Shown in pieces: positions 53,641 to 63,194 of a stretch of DNA of 64,000 bases (position 1 is its first letter; each line of letters begins with the position of its first letter). This stretch comes from Paulinella micropora (Eukaryota > Cercozoa > Imbricatea > Euglyphida), in assembly GCA_009731375.1 (NCBI GenBank), contig BJOX01000117.1, positions 268,311 to 332,310 of the forward strand, given 5' to 3'. The position numbers were made by a program, and so were the translations under genes. The notes below the pieces were generated by a model. It saw only the letters and a program-made list of their open reading frames with translations, was not told the origin of the DNA and ran no database searches.

Positions 53641-53719
53641 ACCTCCTACCTACCTACCTACCTACCTACCTATCTACCTGCCTGCCCACCTGCCTACCTG
53701 CCCACCTATTTATCTATTA

Positions 53720-53755
<36 letters not shown>

Positions 53756-53756
53756 G

Positions 53757-53810
<54 letters not shown>

Positions 53811-53822
53811 ATTCACACTCAA

Positions 53823-53884
<62 letters not shown>
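53641..53884. repeat. (CTAC)n, (TATC)n, (TC)n intron end
   Basis: Ends in a long TC tract and CAG, the acceptor of exon s. Confidence 0.9.
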
Positions 53885-53938
53885 ACGCACGGACCACGTG
53901 AATGGCCCTGGATACGTACTTCTTGTACATCACCTCCA
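53885..53938 (+). CDS. Large plus-strand gene, exon s
   Basis: With acceptor (TC)n-CAG and donor GTAACT, phase 0 at both ends, it reads THGPREWPWIRTSCTSPP. The 20 downstream copies continue after SPP with FSNGRPSSPIA before the same GTAACT, so this copy seems to have lost 33 nt at its 3' end, or a downstream copy supplies a longer exon. Matches exons r and t in phase. Confidence 0.5.
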
Positions 53939-53940
53939 GT

Positions 53941-54877
53941 AACTACATACATACATACATACATACATACATACAACTTCTTGTACATCACCTCCCTTCT
54001 CCAACGGCCGCCCTTCCTCCCCAATTGCAGTAACTACATACATACATACATACATACATACATAACTACTTCTTGTACATCACTTCCCTTCTCCAACGGC
54101 CGCCCTTCCTCCCCAATTGCAGTAGCTACATACATACATACATACATACATACATACATACATACATACATACTACTTCTTGTACATCACCTCCCTTCTC
54201 CAACGGCCGCCCTTCCTCCCCTATTGCAGTATACATACATACATACATACATACATACATACATACTACTTCTTGTACATCACCTCCCTTCTCCAACGCC
54301 CTTCCTCCCCGATTGCAGTAACTACATACATACATACATACATACTACTTCTTGTACACCACCTCCCTTCTCCAACGGCCGCCCTTCTTCCCCCATTGCA
54401 TCAACTACATACATACATACATACATACATACATACGTAGTACTTCTTGTACATCACCTCCCTTTTCCAACTGCCGCCCTTCCTCCCCCATGGCAGTAAC
54501 TACATACATACATACATACATACATACATACTACTTGTGCATCACCTCCTTTCTCCAACGGCCGCCCTTCCTCTCCCATAACAGTTTCTACGTACATACA
54601 TACATACATACATACATACATACATACTACTTCTTGTACATCACCTCCCTTCTCCAACGGCCGCCCTTCCTCCCCAATTGCAGTAACTACATACATACAT
54701 GCATACATACATACATACATACATACTACTTCTTGTACATAACCTCCCTTCTCCAACGGCCGCCCTTCCTCCCCCATTGCAGTAACTACATACATGCATA
54801 CATACATACATACATACCTACTTCTTGTACATCACTTCCCTTCTCCAACTGCCGCCCTTCCTCCCCCATTGCAGTAA

Positions 54878-54908
<31 letters not shown>

Positions 54909-55845
54909 CATACATACTACTTCTCGTACATCACCTCCCTTCTCCAACGGCCGCCCTTCCTCCCCCATTGCAGTAACTACATACATACATACATACATAC
55001 ATGCATACATACATACATACATGCATACATACATACATACATACATACTACTTCTTGTACATCACCTCCCTTCTCCAACGGCCGCCCTTCCTCCCCTATT
55101 GCAGTAACTACATACATACATACATACATACATACTACTTCTTGTACATCACCTCCCTTCTCCAACGGCCGCCCTTCCTCCCCAATTGCAGTAACTACAT
55201 ACATACATACATACATACTACTTCTTGTACATCATCTCCCTTGTTCAACGGCCGCCGTCCCTCCCCTATTGCAGTAACTACATACATACATACATACATA
55301 CATACACACATACATACATACATACATACACACTACTTCTTGTACATCACCTCCCTTCTCCAACGGCCGCCGTTCCTACCCCATTGCAGTAACTACATAC
55401 ATACATACATACATACATACATACTACTTCTTGTACATAACCTCCCTTGTCCAACGGCCGCCCTTCCTCCCCCATTGCAGTAACTACATACATACATACA
55501 TACATACATACATACATACATACATACTACTTCTTGTACAACACCTACCTTCTCCAACGGCCGCCCTTCCTCCCCCATTGCAGTAACTACATACATACAT
55601 ACATACATACATACATACATACTACTTCTTGTACATAACCTCCCTTCTCCAACGGCCGCCCTTCCTCCCCCATTGCAGTAACTACATACATACATACATA
55701 CATACTACTTCTTGCACATCACCTCCCTTCTCCAACGGCCGCCCTTCCTCCCCTATTGCAGTAGCTACATACATACATACATACATACATACATACATAC
55801 TACTTCTTGTACATCACCTCCCTTCTCCAACGGCCGCCCTATGTT
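53941..55845 (+). repeat. 3'-type echoes of exon s, about 20 copies in (CATA)n
   Basis: Units of 80-130 bp start at about 53971 and end at 55845. Each carries ACTTCTTGTACATCACCTCC, CTTCTCCAACGGCCGCCC and CCATTGCA before the donor GTAACTAC, then CATA repeats. None has the exon 5' end or an acceptor. All three frames are open in most copies. Confidence 0.85.
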
Positions 55846-55913
55846 GCTAATGATTATGTATCGATCGCTTTTTCTAGTGCATATCATCCTCCTCCAATTC
55901 AGTAACATATGAA

Positions 55914-56075
55914 TGATAATAGTATATTATGCGGCTAGCCACAGGTTTGACGTGTTTTGCGGGCGAGCCGGGCCGGGCCGGCGAGCCCGCAAAACACGTC
56001 AAATTTGGCGCGCCGCATATGTAGTTTTATCGGTAACCTGACCACAATTTGTGAAGGTGACCGATAATATTATTT
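55914..56075 (+). mobile_element. Palindromic MITE-like element, copy 3
   Basis: ATAGTATATTATGCGGCTAG at the left edge as in copy 1; hairpin arms GACGTGTTTTGCGGGC and complement around GAGCCGGGCCGGGCCGGC; then GGTAACCTGACCACA and its inverted partner. Confidence 0.7.
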
Positions 56076-56548
56076 CCCCGCCAGGTTTACCTAGTACGGG
56101 TTGGCCTGTCTACCCACATTCCCATCTTCTCGCCTACCTTCCTACCTATCTACTTGCCTGCCTGCCTACCTACCTTTCTATCTACCTTTCTACAAACCTA
56201 GGCTTGCCTTGCTAGTATAACTACTACTTATTTGCACGTTGCCTGCCTTTTCCGTGCACTGAATATAACTACTGCTTGCACTCTTCGTTTGTGTGTGAAT
56301 TGGGTATGTATCTAATACTAATTTTAAAAAATAGTTATTTAATAACAGGGCTTTACCGGACCACGAGTGACCGTGCTCACCCCTTTGCTTTAAGGCTGGT
56401 TATGTTTGAGATGGGCTATAGGCAATTGAAGGGCTTTGCTTAGGGCAAGGGCTATAGTTGGCTGTGACGCAGATTTGAGCTGTGCTTTTGAGGCAACTCT
56501 GGAAGGCTGGTTCTATTGTAACTATGATTATCTGTCATCACGTTGCAG
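56076..56548. other. Unique intron sequence before the last exon
   Basis: 470 bp without long repeats or coding sense, ending in the acceptor TGTCATCACGTTGCAG. Confidence 0.6.
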
Positions 56549-57322
56549 GTGTTGGACGGGCATGACCCTGATGGAAGCATGGCTTCAATCCCGCCTGTTT
56601 GTCTGATGTCTCAGACTGTCCCTTCACAACACGTGGCGGAGGGATCGCCCATGTCTCGCGCGCAGCTCAGTTACAGTTCGCACGTGCAACCACCTCCACC
56701 ACCCTCGCAGTCAGTACAGGCAGGCCATGGCCAGCACGACGAGCCAGGACAGGTAAGGAATGGACAGATAAGCCATGGACAGGGGCAATACCAAGCAGCC
56801 ATGCAAAAGTTCTGTGCAGACCAGCACCGTCATCAAACGGTGAATAGCATGTCCTCGGAACCAGGACAGCAGCAGGCGGAGCAGAACCGCAAAGGACACA
56901 GTGAGAGCAAGCAACAAATACCACATGTACAACCGCAGCAAGAGCAACACCAACGGAAACAGCAAGAACATGAAGAGCAGCAGCAACAACTTCGTGTGCA
57001 GCGGAAACAACAACAACAACAACAGCAGCAGCAGCAGCAACAACAACAACGACAACAACAACGACAACGACGACACCATCATCATCAACAACAAGAACAG
57101 CCCTTCCAACAGCACCAACGTCAGCAACAACAGCAACCACAGCACTCAACGGACGCCCCATACGAGCCTGTGACAGCTGTGGCATCATACAAGTACGTTC
57201 CGGCTACGGGTCAATGGATTCACAAGAAAAGTCTACTTCGCATTTCCAACAGCAAAGTGAGAGTGCACGTGGAGGAGGAGGACAGGCTGTCAGATTCCCT
57301 TGGTCGTGATCTCAGCCGTTAA
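56549..57322 (+). CDS. Large plus-strand gene, last exon t (polyglutamine C-terminus)
   Basis: 258 codons including TAA at 57320-57322. It starts VLDGHDPDGSMASIPPV, then a Pro/Ser/Gln-rich part (HVQPPPPPSQSVQAGHG), a long Gln/His/Arg low-complexity region (about residues 120-200, mixed CAA and CAG), and a non-repetitive C-terminus containing YKYVPATGQWIHKKSLLRIS and EEEDRLSDSLGRDLSR. Phase 0 matches exons q, r and s. I recognise no domain. The ordered C-terminal 50 residues after a disordered polyQ region suggest a short interaction module. Confidence 0.7.
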   Translation: MLDGHDPDGSMASIPPVCLMSQTVPSQHVAEGSPMSRAQLSYSSHVQPPPPPSQSVQAGHGQHDEPGQVRNGQISHGQGQYQAAMQKFCADQHRHQTVNSMSSEPGQQQAEQNRKGHSESKQQIPHVQPQQEQHQRKQQEHEEQQQQLRVQRKQQQQQQQQQQQQQQRQQQRQRRHHHHQQQEQPFQQHQRQQQQQPQHSTDAPYEPVTAVASYKYVPATGQWIHKKSLLRISNSKVRVHVEEEDRLSDSLGRDLSR

Positions 57323-58955
57323 ATTGCTGGAAGGAAACTTGAGACCCGCCACGCCCTCTTATGCAATCCGAGGCTTAGCCCGGTGACTGCAGACAGGCTC
57401 AGTCAACTGAGCCGCCGTAAATGATCTTTCAGTGCTTAAGTTGACTTCCATGATCATTCTCTCGAGGATGGTGACGCTACGGGATTCATGGCTTTTAGTC
57501 GCGTGCGTTATTAAATTTTCAATAGACAATTTATTGATAACGTATTTAGTCATGACCGTAGTACCGGCTGACCCCAATGACAATTCAACTACCTATTTTA
57601 CCTATATCACTCTAAGAGTAACGGTGAATTCAAAGCTTCAAATTTGGCGGTTTGTGGTGTGGCGCTTAGTGACGTGTTGAGATCGTCTATCTCTAAGTAC
57701 AACCCTCTCGTTGTCCAGTGGGTTATGAGCCTTGGCAGCGTCTAACTCTGGCACTGCAAAAGGGCTGAAGGAGGAGCCTCGGACCATCGCCGACTGGGAG
57801 GCGACTGCAACGGTCGTCAAAAGGGTTGGTGTCATTCCTAAATTGACACATAAAAAGGGAAGCTTAGGCAGCCCTGTGGCCCCCGTTTGAACAAATCGTT
57901 CGCTACCTGTCCCCGTTTTAGATGACCGGCCTCTTGGGAAGAAGTCTAGGCATCAACCCCCGGATAGCCGGTAAAAAGTATCATTTTTCAGGTGTCAGGT
58001 GCACCTAGTTTTTTTTCATTATTTTCAATATCGTTTGGCCGGATTTGACCTCTGAATGTCATTTTAACCTTGGTCTGTTGCCGTTTTCTTTTCTGCTTCA
58101 CTGAGCTAATATAACGAGACATCATTCTCTTTTGGGGATTTGTGTCTGGTTGTATTACCGACTTTTTATTGAGCTATCTTCGGGGATTGTAACATCGGAG
58201 TCACCAGCACAAGGCTGATTTCTTTTCTGGCTTGTTTTTGGAACAGCAGAAAGAAAAATTGGACAGACCTATCTCTTCTGAGTAGGTGTTCCAAAAAACA
58301 AATACTCCAGCACATCCCCACACAGCTCTTTTTGCAAAACTAGACGTCTAGGCGTTTGTGAGTAGGTGTCTCAGTACCCTCTCCACAGCCTGTATCTGTG
58401 TCCTCACAAGGAGGCCAGACACCAGACCTCGTAGCTGTTCTTTTGTTCTCTCTTGAGACAGAGACAGAGTAGGTCAACAGACGTACAAACAAACACTCAC
58501 AGATACAAACAAACTTGAAGGACACGAGCGTAGTACTCTACCTTTCAAGTCTGTGCACTTTGTTGCCTCTCAAACCACACACATCAGAGTATTTTTGCAA
58601 ATCTCTGACTGTCTTTCGACAATAGGTCTGAACAAGTGTCAGACGACAAGTCAACTTCTCAAGGAGTGCTTCTCTAGCCTCTTTGACATTATCTATACAT
58701 AGGTCCTCGTACATCATAACAGATACAACAACAAAAAGAGAAAAAGAAAAGAGGAGTGGAGAAGGAGATCAAATTTTCAGAGAAAGTCGTACAGATTACT
58801 TCTTTCTCACAAAAAAAAAACACATAAGACATAGAGGTGAGACGCTCTCTCTCTATACTGTCTTTTCGTTTTTTCTCTCTATTCGTTCCTCATAGACGAA
58901 CAGAGCAATTACGGGGTAGAAACAACTCTGTCTCATCCGTATTCCTTCAGCGTCC
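57323..58955 (+). other. Intergenic and 5' leader of the Ty3/gypsy-like element
   Basis: Unique sequence without long frames. The 5' LTR and leader should lie here, but I could not fix LTR borders or a primer-binding site, because the 3' LTR is outside the window. The last 300 bp are rich in TCTC and AGAG. Confidence 0.4.
57510..57515 (+). promoter_or_regulatory. Possible polyadenylation signal ATTAAA
   Basis: An ATTAAA variant 190 bp after the TAA of the last exon, on the same strand. Weak evidence, because the region is AT-rich. Confidence 0.25.
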
Positions 58956-61469
58956 ATGTCTACTAGGTCTGAAGACTGGCAGGAAGGAGGGGGGGAGAGT
59001 GAGCGAACCCCAGGAAACGAAGAGGAGTTCGTTGACCCTCATGCAGAAGGAGGAGATCTGGCACCTTCCTTTGACACAGGAGGAGCAGAGAATCAATTTT
59101 TTACTGCGCCTTCCTTTGACACAGGAGGAGCAGAGGAAGTCGAGGAGGAGGAGAAGGGAGGAGAGGAAGCGAGGTTTGTGGCCGAATATGGCAAACTAAG
59201 TAAGAAGGAGTTTGAGGAGAAGAAAGGGAAGGATGAGGCCTATAAATGGCTATACATTCCCCAAGAAATGCGATGGGGACAACCCTTGAAGAAGGAGGAC
59301 ATCTGTTACCCTCTCCCAAGGCAAGCTCTGCCTCTGGCAGAATTCCTCAGAGACGACGGTGCACAGTTACAGGTGCAACATGTCTCATTTGGGGACAATA
59401 TGTCTTTACTGGAGCTACTCGACCTCTCATGGACAGTGTTTGAGTGTGCTATACTCTTTGAGTACCAGACTGGAAAGACTGTGCTGCCATGGAACACAAG
59501 AGCACTGGCTAGGTTGCTCGATCCTGGTCAGGACATTGATTCAATAAAGAGAGTGGAAAAGGAGTTTAAGTTCAGGAATCCAAAAGGACAGATCAATGTC
59601 ATGGATGTGTCTCTGAAACTTATGGAGGCCAAGTTAGTGGACCTGGGTAAACTCCAACACACCCAGTTTGGCAGGGACCTTCACCCGGCCCTGAGGGAAA
59701 TAGAAGGCGAAGCTGGAGGGGTGACGAGGATGAAGAAGCTGCATGCGGCCTTGGTGAAGGATGACGCATGGAAGAGGTGGGTCTTCACGAAGGATCATAC
59801 GATCTTGGAGGGGACGGCCGCACCACCCCCCACCAATAAAGCGGGAGAGAAGGAGTTGGCGGAGAAGGCCTTGTTCCTTCGGAAGGCAGCTGAGATCCTG
59901 TCTTTTTTTCATCATGCCCAAGAGCTGTATATCAAAGAGCTAGCGGCTGAGAAAGAAAAGAAGGAGATGGAGGCAAAGATTGCATTAGCCAAGGCGGCGG
60001 GAACAAAGGGACCGAAATATTCCTCTGGATCTTATATGGCTCCCTCGGGCCGCTCCGCCCCGTCAGCCCACACAGCCCCTTCGGCCCCTGCGACTAGCTC
60101 AGCGCCTACCACTGTTATTGTCAACAGTAATGACAAAAAGGACAGACAGGCTATCATACAGGCCTTCCAAAAATATACAAAGTCCGATGCCACTGCTCTG
60201 ACGCTGTATGCAGAGACAGCGAGTCAGAAGGACACGGATGCGAACCTTCGAGACAAGCTCAGAAGAATTGATGCTTGTATGAAGCAGCATCCAACGGACG
60301 AAACACAGGAGTATGAGGCGTTGTACACCTTGTTGGACCCATCAATCATCACACAAGGGTTTGATGTTGGGGAGTACAAGGCGATGAGAGCGGTAGAGGT
60401 GGCGGCTAGGAGAGCAGCCTCAGACCTGCAATGCACGGTGCCAGTTGCCGTCCTCTTGCAATACTTTAAAACTCATGGGTATCAGCACCTGTGCACTGGT
60501 ACTTTGATTGGGTTTGAGATTTTTCAAGAGGTGAACGAAGGGCTGGGCATTGGCACGAGGTTGGCAGCGATCCTCACTGAGGTCAGCGCCAAGTACGGGC
60601 TCTTTTATAGCCGGAAGTCTATCATTTTGTACTTCCTGAGTGCTTTGTGTACACGACACCCGAGCAAGCTCGCAAGGATCATACAGTCCTGTCCGACCTT
60701 CACGGCGGTGAAGACGGCGGATTTTTTAGAAACGAATATATACGAGAGGACTGTAGCGGCTACTCCGCCGGGCGACCTGTTCAAGGAGGTGCTCGACGCG
60801 TGTTCCGAATTGGACACGGCCACCGAGTCATTCTCCAGTGCCGCGACACAGGGGGTTGGAGGTGCTCAAGCAGCACATGCAACTCGAACGGCAGGTCTCA
60901 AGAGGGGGAGAGATGATGAGCCGACGCCGTGCTACCGCTATTTTTCATACATGGCGTGTAAGCATGAGGCACAGAAAGGAGTAGGCAATTGCCTCTTCAG
61001 CCACGACTCTCTTGATGATAGGCAGCGAAATCTTTTCCTTAGAGAGCTCGAAGGCATGAAAAAGACCATGTACGCCATGTACAAGAAGGAGTTGGAGGAG
61101 GGGAGGTGGAATGCGAATATGGTCTCGGATGCGGAGTTCCGGGAGGCCATCATTTACTTCCTTGACAGAATGAAGAGAAGGGAGAAGAGAGAGACATCGG
61201 GCCGATCAAAGGCGCCGACTAGAGGAGGAGGAGAGACGAGAGGATCGTCACGAGGGTCCCGAGGGACACCAAGAGGGGCGGCACCACGAGGACGAGGCTT
61301 TCGTGGAAGGGGAGGACGGACCCCAGCGCGCCCTCCCAGAGGACACGGATACTGGAATTATAGCACCAGTTCCAGCTCCAACTACCCCCAGCAAGCTTAT
61401 ACCGCTACGGAGGGGGGACGTCAAGACGAAGACACCGGCTCAGGTGAGCGTGTTGTCGTCGTAGACTGA
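58956..61469 (+). CDS. gag: Ty3/gypsy-like Gag with CCCH zinc finger and RGG tail
   Basis: 837 codons, first ATG of the frame, ending in UGA followed by CGG. An acidic N-terminus carries two repeats of APSFDTGGAE; a helical middle follows, with a Lys/Glu coiled stretch near residues 325-345. A Cys-x8-Cys-x10-Cys-x3-His motif (residues about 659-683, beginning CYRYFSYMAC) stands where most gypsy Gags have a CCHC knuckle. An Arg/Gly-rich tail (about 745-810) probably binds RNA. Gag forms the particle that packages element RNA. Length is well above a typical gypsy Gag. It is assigned as Gag by position before protease and RT; the capsid fold is not recognised directly. Confidence 0.7.
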   Translation: MSTRSEDWQEGGGESERTPGNEEEFVDPHAEGGDLAPSFDTGGAENQFFTAPSFDTGGAEEVEEEEKGGEEARFVAEYGKLSKKEFEEKKGKDEAYKWLYIPQEMRWGQPLKKEDICYPLPRQALPLAEFLRDDGAQLQVQHVSFGDNMSLLELLDLSWTVFECAILFEYQTGKTVLPWNTRALARLLDPGQDIDSIKRVEKEFKFRNPKGQINVMDVSLKLMEAKLVDLGKLQHTQFGRDLHPALREIEGEAGGVTRMKKLHAALVKDDAWKRWVFTKDHTILEGTAAPPPTNKAGEKELAEKALFLRKAAEILSFFHHAQELYIKELAAEKEKKEMEAKIALAKAAGTKGPKYSSGSYMAPSGRSAPSAHTAPSAPATSSAPTTVIVNSNDKKDRQAIIQAFQKYTKSDATALTLYAETASQKDTDANLRDKLRRIDACMKQHPTDETQEYEALYTLLDPSIITQGFDVGEYKAMRAVEVAARRAASDLQCTVPVAVLLQYFKTHGYQHLCTGTLIGFEIFQEVNEGLGIGTRLAAILTEVSAKYGLFYSRKSIILYFLSALCTRHPSKLARIIQSCPTFTAVKTADFLETNIYERTVAATPPGDLFKEVLDACSELDTATESFSSAATQGVGGAQAAHATRTAGLKRGRDDEPTPCYRYFSYMACKHEAQKGVGNCLFSHDSLDDRQRNLFLRELEGMKKTMYAMYKKELEEGRWNANMVSDAEFREAIIYFLDRMKRREKRETSGRSKAPTRGGGETRGSSRGSRGTPRGAAPRGRGFRGRGGRTPARPPRGHGYWNYSTSSSSNYPQQAYTATEGGRQDEDTGSGERVVVVD

Positions 61470-61472
61470 CGG
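61467..61472 (+). promoter_or_regulatory. Candidate UGA-CGG stop-codon readthrough site
   Basis: Gag ends GAC UGA CGG GAG. From here to the ATG at 61545 and on to 63194 the same frame has no other stop, so one readthrough event would f use Gag to the protease segment. UGA-CGG is the core of the known type II readthrough context of several RNA viruses. Confidence 0.5.
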
Positions 61473-61544
61473 GAGGAGAAGAGAGAGGAAAAGAAGAGAG
61501 AGAAGGAGATAAAAACTGTTCTTTTTAATCCGACAGTCACAGTT

Positions 61545-63194
61545 ATGCCTACTGTTGATGAACAGGATACGAACGGTTCCGTTCCTCCCAGACGTGAAGG
61601 TGAAGGCACACAGCCTCACAAGCCTCAAGGTAAGCACTTGCTAGTTCATCCTTCGAGAGCTAATATGATAAATGATGCGAATAGGAAGGCGAAGAAGGCG
61701 ATGGAGGAGAGGAAGCCGAAACCAAAGGCTAGGTCTTCTCCTACGAAGAAGCAGCGGACCGTACCCCCGCCAAAGGACTCAATAGTCTCTGCTATAGACA
61801 CGAGTACACTCGGTGTACCAGACTCTGTCCAAAAGACACTCGAGATACCGGAAGCCCCGGAGACTCAAGAAGTTAAGTTGGCGGAAAAGGGGGGAGAACG
61901 AGAAGAGGACAAGGAACTTGAGCTTAGACTCAAAACCCTAGAACGAAAAATTCATGTGCTAGCGGCTAGTTTACATAGACCAGACGCGCTATGCTACACT
62001 GACCTCTTTTGTGAAACTTTACAAACCACATTAAAAGTTGGTAATGATACGATGGCGAATATTAATATTGTCGGCCAGAAGTTTTTGAATAGTCACCGGA
62101 CATGGGTGGACAAAAACATTAGAAAAACAAAGGGGACCCTAAAAGGGGTAGGCAGCCGTACGGAAATTACGGGCATCGTCACATTAATTTTCAAATTGAA
62201 ATCCGGTCGAGTATATCGTGCGGACCTCTATGTTGTCCCCGATTACCACGGTTCAATCCTGCTGTCGTATGACCAATTGGCTACGATGGGGGCTGTGATC
62301 GATTGCGCCGCACGGCGGGTGATTTATGGAGTGAAGAATGGAGAGGAGGAGGATATTAATCCGATGACTGCTACTGACTCATACGAGGCTTTTGAGCTGA
62401 GTCTAGCAACGGAGAGGAAAAAGTTGGCCTTCGTACATGAGGCAACTGAAGCCTATGTACACCCCTATGTCACAGTGCCGGAGGAACTGACCTGGACCGA
62501 CAATTGGGAGACGGAGATGCAGGCGTATACGGTTACGATTCCCGCATGGGACAGAAAGTCTATTGATGACTTAGTCGTAGCGCGTAATGAGGAGATAATA
62601 TGTGTTGCGAAACAGTGCCCGTCGTTGGCCAGATTCGCAGAAGGTGGCGGGGCAGATGCCCATATTACCAATGGCTACTGTTACCATGCGAAGGTGTCAG
62701 ATGAGAAGAGAGAGGCGTTTGTGCCAAGGAGGAAGGGGCGTATCCCCGATACTCCAGCGGATGACATTAAAACTTTTATCACGAACTTTTGGGGCGATGT
62801 GCCTACCTGGCCGCGCTCATTAACTGAAGTGAAAAAGTGTCTACGGACTCTATTTGAGAGTAACAAGCCGTATACTGTCATTCTGCCATACAATGAGAAG
62901 GCGATCTGGGCACAGGAGATAAGGGACCGGCTTATTGATCATCCTATACCTGTTCCTTCTCGCAAGCAACAGTTAGTGGTGGCTTGTCGACTCGGGTCTC
63001 GGGAGCAGAGCAGTGCATACAAGCAAAAGCTCAGAGCCCAGGACAAGTTGAAATTGATACCTCAAGCTTTCACATGCTTTGATGGTTTCTACACACGTAA
63101 GGCTCCGATACAATACGCGAACCTTATTGATACGCTTGTCGGACTCGGTCATGATGATGGCCGGACACAGTCACGTATGAAAGAACGGGACTAG
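61545..63194 (+). CDS. Ty3/gypsy-like pol N-terminal part with retropepsin-like domain
   Basis: 549 codons from the first ATG; the frame is open back to the Gag UGA. After a basic, disordered N-terminus, residues about 163-260 resemble a gypsy protease: VGNDTMANINIVGQKFL, then RVYRADLYVVPDY, then GSILLSYDQLATMGAVID, which corresponds to the family's ILG-x-D-x-L block. The catalytic triad position is Asp-Thr-Met (168-170) in place of Asp-Thr-Gly. The rest (260-549) is not recognised. Ends in TAG at 63192; RT continues in the -1 frame. Confidence 0.6.
   Translation: MPTVDEQDTNGSVPPRREGEGTQPHKPQGKHLLVHPSRANMINDANRKAKKAMEERKPKPKARSSPTKKQRTVPPPKDSIVSAIDTSTLGVPDSVQKTLEIPEAPETQEVKLAEKGGEREEDKELELRLKTLERKIHVLAASLHRPDALCYTDLFCETLQTTLKVGNDTMANINIVGQKFLNSHRTWVDKNIRKTKGTLKGVGSRTEITGIVTLIFKLKSGRVYRADLYVVPDYHGSILLSYDQLATMGAVIDCAARRVIYGVKNGEEEDINPMTATDSYEAFELSLATERKKLAFVHEATEAYVHPYVTVPEELTWTDNWETEMQAYTVTIPAWDRKSIDDLVVARNEEIICVAKQCPSLARFAEGGGADAHITNGYCYHAKVSDEKREAFVPRRKGRIPDTPADDIKTFITNFWGDVPTWPRSLTEVKKCLRTLFESNKPYTVILPYNEKAIWAQEIRDRLIDHPIPVPSRKQQLVVACRLGSREQSSAYKQKLRAQDKLKLIPQAFTCFDGFYTRKAPIQYANLIDTLVGLGHDDGRTQSRMKERD

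Noticed and set aside
53941-55845. CRISPR-like array of regularly spaced repeats
   Set aside because: The spacers are all CATA microsatellite and the repeat unit is a partial exon in a eukaryotic intron.
57638-57835. 65-codon minus-strand frame downstream of the polyQ gene
   Set aside because: Short, no motif, and lies where the retrotransposon LTR or 3' UTR is expected.
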